This document shows positions 61,501-64,000 of a DNA stretch of 64,000 bases, one piece after another. The DNA comes from an uncultured Eubacteriales bacterium (GTDB lineage: Bacteria; Bacillota; Clostridia; Peptostreptococcales; Anaerovoracaceae). Where the stretch lies: assembly GCA_900547295.1 (NCBI GenBank), contig URGK01000002.1:29221-93220 (forward strand), given 5' to 3'. The translations under genes and the position numbers were made by a program. The stretch's first letter is position 1. Every line of letters begins with the position of its first letter. The notes below the pieces were generated by a model. It did not search any database and was not told the DNA's origin. It saw only the letters and a program-made list of their open reading frames with translations.

Positions 61501-62025
61501 AATCCTCATACCTCTGCCTCCGCCTCCGGCCGCCGCCTTGAGCATTACAGGGTAGCCGCATTTTTCTGCAAATTCCAGAGCCACCTCTACTGACGGTATG
61601 GTTTCTGCAATCCCCGGAATAGTAGGCACTCCCGCCTTTGCCGCAACGATTTTGGATTTGACCTTATCTCCGAGGCTGTCCATCATCATGCAGTCAGGGC
61701 CTATAAATACTATGCCTGCCTCCTCGCAGGCTCTTGCAAACTCCGTATTCTCTGAAAGAAATCCGTATCCCGGATGTATGGCATCTACGCCCTTTGCCTT
61801 TGCCAGCTCTATAATTCCGTCAATTGAAAGATAAGCGTCAACCGGGGATTTACCTCTGCCTATCTGATAGGCTTCGTCCGCTTTGGTGCGAAACAGTGAG
61901 TTCTTGTCCTCCTCCGAATATACTGCAACTCCTCTTATCCCAAGCTCCTTGCAGGCTCTCAGTATTCTTATTGCAATCTCTCCTCTGTTGGCTACAAGAA
62001 CCCTCTTGAATTTTCTTATTTCCAT
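58582..62025 (-). CDS. pyc: Pyruvate carboxylase
   Basis: Carboxylates pyruvate to oxaloacetate, an anaplerotic and biosynthetic step. The 1147-residue single chain has the biotin carboxylase (about 1-450, with ANRGEIAIRI and the ATP-grasp block AAAGGGGRGMRIV), the carboxyltransferase (about 530-800, DTTMRDAQQSLMATR, HLHTHDTSGNG), an allosteric region, and the biotinyl domain with the biotin Lys in EAMKMET (near 1113). I chose the ATG at 62025, with AAAGGAG 7 nt upstream; an in-frame ATG at 62052 lies inside the leader hairpin. The promoter and leader show attenuator-like structure. Confidence 0.97.
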   Translation of the reverse strand: MEIRKFKRVLVANRGEIAIRILRACKELGIRGVAVYSEEDKNSLFRTKADEAYQIGRGKSPVDAYLSIDGIIELAKAKGVDAIHPGYGFLSENTEFARACEEAGIVFIGPDCMMMDSLGDKVKSKIVAAKAGVPTIPGIAETIPSVEVALEFAEKCGYPVMLKAAAGGGGRGMRIVRSKDELPEQFESARSEARKAFGIDDIFIEKYIERPKHIEVQVLGDNYGNIVHLYERDCSIQRRHQKVVEFTPALSITQEQRERICADAIKIASAVNYRSAGTVEFLVDSDGNHYFIEMNPRIQVEHTVTEMTTGVDIVQSQILIAEGYSLDSEEVNLKSQADIKQNGYAVQCRLTTEDPVNGFAPDTGIITKYISAGGFGIRLDAGNAAVNSEISPYYDSLLVKVTAWARTFKDAVNKAKRALNEMNVKGVKTNRAFLLNVLNHSTFRAGMCDTGFIADNPNLLNISVKEDKELKVLNFLGEKYVNGNRGIKPEFNIPVFPRIKPAELNSLKGTRQLLEAEGPEGVVKWINSQKKLLITDTTMRDAQQSLMATRVRTVDMEKIAPAVALYAKDLFSLEMWGGATFDTSYRFLKESPWERLETLREAVPNIMLQMLIRGANGVGYKNYPDNVIRRFIKESAKSGIDVFRIFDSLNWIEGIQVSLDEVLNQGKIAEACMCYTGDILDESRDKYSLSYYVNMAKELEKRGAHILGIKDMSGLLKPMAAKKLIEALKNEISIPVHLHTHDTSGNGVATLMMAANAGVDIIDAAFNSMSGLTSQPALNSIVAALEGTERDTGIDVGEIQKISEYWEAVRPVYKEFESDMVTGSAEIYKYEMPGGQYSNLKSQVDSFGLGHKFREVKEMYRTVNQMLGDIVKVTPSSKVVGDMAIFMVQNGLTPENIYDKAADIDFPDSVVSYFEGMMGQPEGGFPERLQKLVLRGKTPVTVRPGSLLPDEDFDAIRDKLQNELGLEGNEQELLSYALYPKVFEDYITSLEKDGSFRLMGSDIFFHGLAEGETCEIKLAEGKQIIVKLTSSSRDTDDEGFKTVIFEVNGNRTAVKIKDKSAAISANSSQIMYADEENPAEIGANIPGNIVKLLVKEGDEVSEKQPVAVVEAMKMETNILAPMKGTVDKIYVEEGQQVKAGELIARLS

Positions 62026-62050
62026 ATAAATCTCCTTTGTTATAAAAAAC

Positions 62051-62077
62051 AAATGAAGGCCTTAATGGTCCTCATTT
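62051..62077 (-). terminator. Terminator-like hairpin in the pyc leader
   Basis: AAATGAGG (62077-62070) and CCTTCATTT (62059-62051) form a stem with one bulge, followed on the minus strand by GTTTTTTATA. It lies between the predicted pyc promoter and the pyc ribosome site, so it could attenuate pyc as well as end the D,D-carboxypeptidase transcript. A small frame MRTIKAFICFL overlaps it without a visible ribosome site. Confidence 0.6.
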
Positions 62078-62112
62078 ATTTTAATTCATATATTTATTTG
62101 ATTATTGTATTC

Positions 62113-62166
62113 ATTATACAAGATACAACACGCAATTTCAAGCACATTTTTGTTGTTAATCAACAA
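62113..62166 (-). promoter_or_regulatory. pyc promoter with upstream palindrome
   Basis: TTGAAA (62141-62136) and TATAAT (62118-62113) are 17 nt apart on the minus strand. A perfect inverted repeat TTGTTG-TTAAT-CAACAA (62150-62166) lies 8 nt upstream of the -35 box and may bind a regulator. Transcription would begin about 85 nt before the pyc start codon. Confidence 0.72.
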
Positions 62167-62212
62167 TCAGTATGTGATTATTTTATGCCATTTTACCAAT
62201 TTACGCAAGTGC

Positions 62213-63481
62213 CTACTGTTCTTCGCCAAACAGACTTCTGATGCTTCGCGCATAATATGTTATGAAGCTGGCTTTTTTTACATCTCTGTCAGACACAAGG
62301 CTTGCACTTCCTGTTTTCTGTCCGTCATAATATATATCCACTCTGCCTACGGCATCGCCTTTCTTAAGCGGCAGGCTTATGTCTTTGTCTATCACTATTT
62401 TGTGTGTGACTTTTTCTTTATCACCTTTTTTTATGAATGCGGCAGCGGCTTCTCCTGTTACAGCTTTAAGCTGCTCCGGCTCTCCTCTGTCCACAGGAAC
62501 TTTTTTTACTGCCTCGCCCTCAGGGAAAATCTGCGCGGTTTCATATGCCGAAAATCCATAATCCAGAAGCTTTGCAACCTGTGCGTTTCTCTCTTTTGAG
62601 GTTTTAGCACCGAGAACCACCGCTATGAGAGTAGTATTGCCTCTTGTTGCCGAGGCCGACAGACAGTAGCCCGCTTCCTGCGTAAAGCCTGTTTTAATTC
62701 CGTTGGCTCCGTTATATGTTTTTATCATTTTGTTGGTATTGGTAAGTCCGAATTCCGTTTCTTTGCCCGGAAGTCCCACCTTTATTGTATCCTGCCATTT
62801 GGTGCACCATTTTCTTATCTCCTTATGCTTTATAAGCTCCTTTGACATAAGGGCGATATCATATGCGCTGGTGTAATGCTCCCTTACGGGCAGGCCGTTA
62901 GTATTTACGAAGTTGGTGTTTTTCATTCCCAGCTCCTGCGCTTTTTTATTCATTTTTTCAACAAATATATCAGTACTTCCGGCAATGTACTCTGCCAGAG
63001 CCACGCAGCCGTCATTGGCAGACACCATTGCAACCCCCTCAAGAAGCTGCGCTACGGTATGGGTTTCTCCCGGCTCCATATACATCTGGCTGCCGCCCAT
63101 TGATGCGGCATTGTCTGATATGGTAACCTCATCATCAAGGGTTATTTTACCGCTGTCAACGGCCTCCATTGCAAGCAGCATAGTCATAACCTTTGTTACC
63201 GATGCAGGCGGAAGCTCCTTATCGGCATTTAAAGCATATATGACCTTGCCTGTGGCAGAGTCTATGAGCACCGCCGCCTTTGCCTTTATTTTGGGGCCGC
63301 CCTTTGAGTCTGCGGTTTTACTTTGTGATACTTCATCATTTACGGTTTCAATACTCTGTGCCACATCAATGGTTCTCTGTTTTATACACATATTTTTTAC
63401 GCCCATAAACCCGCCGAAGCCTAAGGCTATGACCAGCACTATACATATAGGGGCTTCTATTTTTTTAAAAGGAAATTTCAC
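62213..63481 (-). CDS. D-alanyl-D-alanine carboxypeptidase (S11, DacF type)
   Basis: Trims the terminal D-Ala of peptidoglycan pentapeptides outside the membrane. The 422-residue protein has an N-terminal membrane helix or signal (about 10-30), a spacer, and the penicillin-binding catalytic domain: SxxK at Ser94-Lys97 (PASVTKVMT), SAN at 154-156, and KTG in GIKTGFT. A PBP5-type C-terminal domain (about 310-395) follows. The start is GTG at 63481, 6 nt after GAGGAGG; an overlapping ATG is followed at once by a stop. It precedes pyc. Confidence 0.94.
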   Translation of the reverse strand: MKFPFKKIEAPICIVLVIALGFGGFMGVKNMCIKQRTIDVAQSIETVNDEVSQSKTADSKGGPKIKAKAAVLIDSATGKVIYALNADKELPPASVTKVMTMLLAMEAVDSGKITLDDEVTISDNAASMGGSQMYMEPGETHTVAQLLEGVAMVSANDGCVALAEYIAGSTDIFVEKMNKKAQELGMKNTNFVNTNGLPVREHYTSAYDIALMSKELIKHKEIRKWCTKWQDTIKVGLPGKETEFGLTNTNKMIKTYNGANGIKTGFTQEAGYCLSASATRGNTTLIAVVLGAKTSKERNAQVAKLLDYGFSAYETAQIFPEGEAVKKVPVDRGEPEQLKAVTGEAAAAFIKKGDKEKVTHKIVIDKDISLPLKKGDAVGRVDIYYDGQKTGSASLVSDRDVKKASFITYYARSIRSLFGEEQ

Positions 63482-63552
63482 ATCGGACCTCCTCGTTTAA
63501 TTTCTCTTTTATATAGTATTGAGGTTCCTCATATTTTAGAACAAATTTAACA

Positions 63553-63572
63553 GGGCGGTCATTCGACCGCCC
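63553..63572 (-). terminator. GC-rich hairpin upstream of the carboxypeptidase gene
   Basis: GGGCGGTC (63553-63560) and GACCGCCC (63565-63572) form a perfect 8-bp stem with an ATTC loop. On the minus strand it is followed by TGTTAAATTTG, a weak T tract. An 8-base C run overlaps its outer edge (63570-63577). It probably ends transcription from the Rpn-type gene. Confidence 0.55.
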
Positions 63573-63591
63573 CCCCCGTTATTCAGGTTAT

Positions 63592-63696
63592 TTATCTATC
63601 CCCATACCTGCACTGTTTTAATTCAGCCTGTGCTATCAGAGCCTTTCCACCATATACAAGCACCTTAGCCTTGAGATTAACTAAGGCATTTATCAC
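63592..63696 (-). pseudogene. Remnant of a beta-helix surface-protein C-terminus
   Basis: In this frame the minus strand reads INALVNLKAKVLVYGGKA and LIAQAELKQCRYGDR, then stops. It resembles the last about 30 residues of the 2921-5620 protein (YYKAKALVYDGDKLVG and QTVLKQCKYGARTWSK). No start codon or upstream domain belongs to it, since the Rpn-type gene occupies the preceding bases in another frame. It is most simply a truncated copy left by recombination or insertion. Confidence 0.65.
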
Positions 63697-64000
63697 AGCT
63701 TCTCTATTTCTTCTACAGGCAGTCCTGATGTTTCAGCAATGATGTCAATACTGACACCTTTCACCTTTAATGCTTTAGCCATCTCCAATTTCTCTGCCGC
63801 TTTGCCGTCTTCAAATCCCTCTTTCTTCATAACCTCTCCGTATTTCTCTACTGTTATTCCTGTAAGCATACCCTCTACCTCCGTTGCATACTTATTAAGA
63901 AAATCCACAAGAATGCCTTCGCTCTTAGCTCGTTTTACCGAAGCGGCCACTGCTTCCTCAAGGCTCATTTCCCTGTCAAGATATTCATTCACAAAATATA
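63693..64000 (-). CDS. Rpn/PD-(D/E)XK nuclease-type protein, C-terminal part
   Basis: The frame is open to the right edge, so this is only the C-terminal about 102 residues. The sequence EAVAASVKRAKSEGILVDFL, NKYATEVEGML and the ending ALKVKGVSIDIIAETSGLPV is typical of the tail of Rpn-type or PD-(D/E)XK transposase-like proteins. These are recombination-promoting nucleases that are often multi-copy. The nuclease core lies beyond the window. The GTG at 63992 is only the first possible start inside the window, not the true start. Its stop overlaps the surface-protein remnant in another frame. Confidence 0.7.
   Translation of the reverse strand, partial: YFVNEYLDREMSLEEAVAASVKRAKSEGILVDFLNKYATEVEGMLTGITVEKYGEVMKKEGFEDGKAAEKLEMAKALKVKGVSIDIIAETSGLPVEEIEKL

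Noticed and set aside
63570..63577. Run of eight C as a phase-variable tract
   Set aside because: It lies in a non-coding hairpin edge and not in a coding region or promoter spacer, so no switching effect is evident.
1..64000. tRNA, rRNA genes and CRISPR arrays
   Set aside because: No T-loop GTTCGA(A/T)TC-type cores in a cloverleaf context, no rRNA stretches and no regularly spaced short repeats were seen on reading both strands.

Overview
The window looks like a chromosomal segment of an anaerobic Gram-positive endospore-forming lineage (Bacillota, Clostridia). The evidence is a six-gene Rnf complex, the complete [FeFe]-hydrogenase maturation set (hydE, hydG, hydF), a GerA/SpoVAF-type germination protein, LCP wall-assembly proteins, a NiaR repressor, strong AGGAGG-type ribosome sites and moderate G+C. 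The surface-protein style (repetitive beta-helix plus a Lys/Tyr-rich C-terminal module) recalls Eubacteriales Family XIII, but I cannot fix a genus from the sequence.

Layout. 1-5.9 kb: two tandem paralogous secreted beta-helix surface proteins (the first runs off the left edge). Each is preceded by its own promoter, a c-di-GMP-I (GEMM-I) riboswitch and an intrinsic terminator. 5.9-11 kb: rnfCDGEAB on the minus strand. 11-18 kb: a carboxylesterase lipoprotein with a membrane LuxR regulator, two paralogous Fn3+M23 peptidases flanking a YitT-type membrane protein, a DUF523 protein and a lipid kinase. 18-28.7 kb: M29 aminopeptidase, MerR/GyrI-like regulator, then a minus-strand block of rmuC, a metallophosphoesterase, deoB, pdp, an SH3/glucosaminidase/cadherin-like wall enzyme, a membrane-anchored cohesin-like protein and an unknown secreted protein. 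28.7-33.9 kb (plus strand): a FeoB-like membrane core without GTPase domain, then a TM1266-type regulator with hydE, hydG and hydF behind a separate promoter and a leader with mutually exclusive antiterminator and terminator hairpins. 33.9-34.1 kb: a decayed IS200 end. 34.1-40 kb: a two-component system, then DUF2975, XRE regulator, flavodoxin-like protein, a FeoA-FeoB fusion and a 49-residue FeoB-associated Cys-rich protein. 40-49 kb: glycine-riboswitch-controlled AGCS symporter, FKBP lipoprotein, TspO, a degenerate ADP-ribosylglycohydrolase, niaR, a CoA-acylating aldehyde dehydrogenase, a GerA-family protein and small unknowns. 49-64 kb: thrS lacking a TGS domain, two LCP genes, dinB, a Fic-wHTH gene with a repeat-rich promoter, a DUF3343 protein, Xaa-Pro aminopeptidase, pyruvate carboxylase with an attenuator-like leader, a D,D-carboxypeptidase, a remnant of the surface-protein C-terminus and the partial end of an Rpn/PD-(D/E)XK-type gene.

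How it fits together. Energy metabolism centres on low-potential electrons: Rnf couples ferredoxin and NAD to an ion gradient, and HydEFG build the H-cluster of hydrogenases not present here. Iron supply is a second theme, with a FeoAB fusion and a FeoB-like core next to the maturases. Cell-envelope functions (surface beta-helix proteins, M23 peptidases, glucosaminidase, LCP proteins, carboxypeptidase) fill much of the rest. RNA-level control is frequent: two c-di-GMP riboswitches, one glycine riboswitch, and two leaders (hyd and pyc) with attenuator architecture that I cannot assign to a known class. No tRNA, rRNA or CRISPR array was seen.
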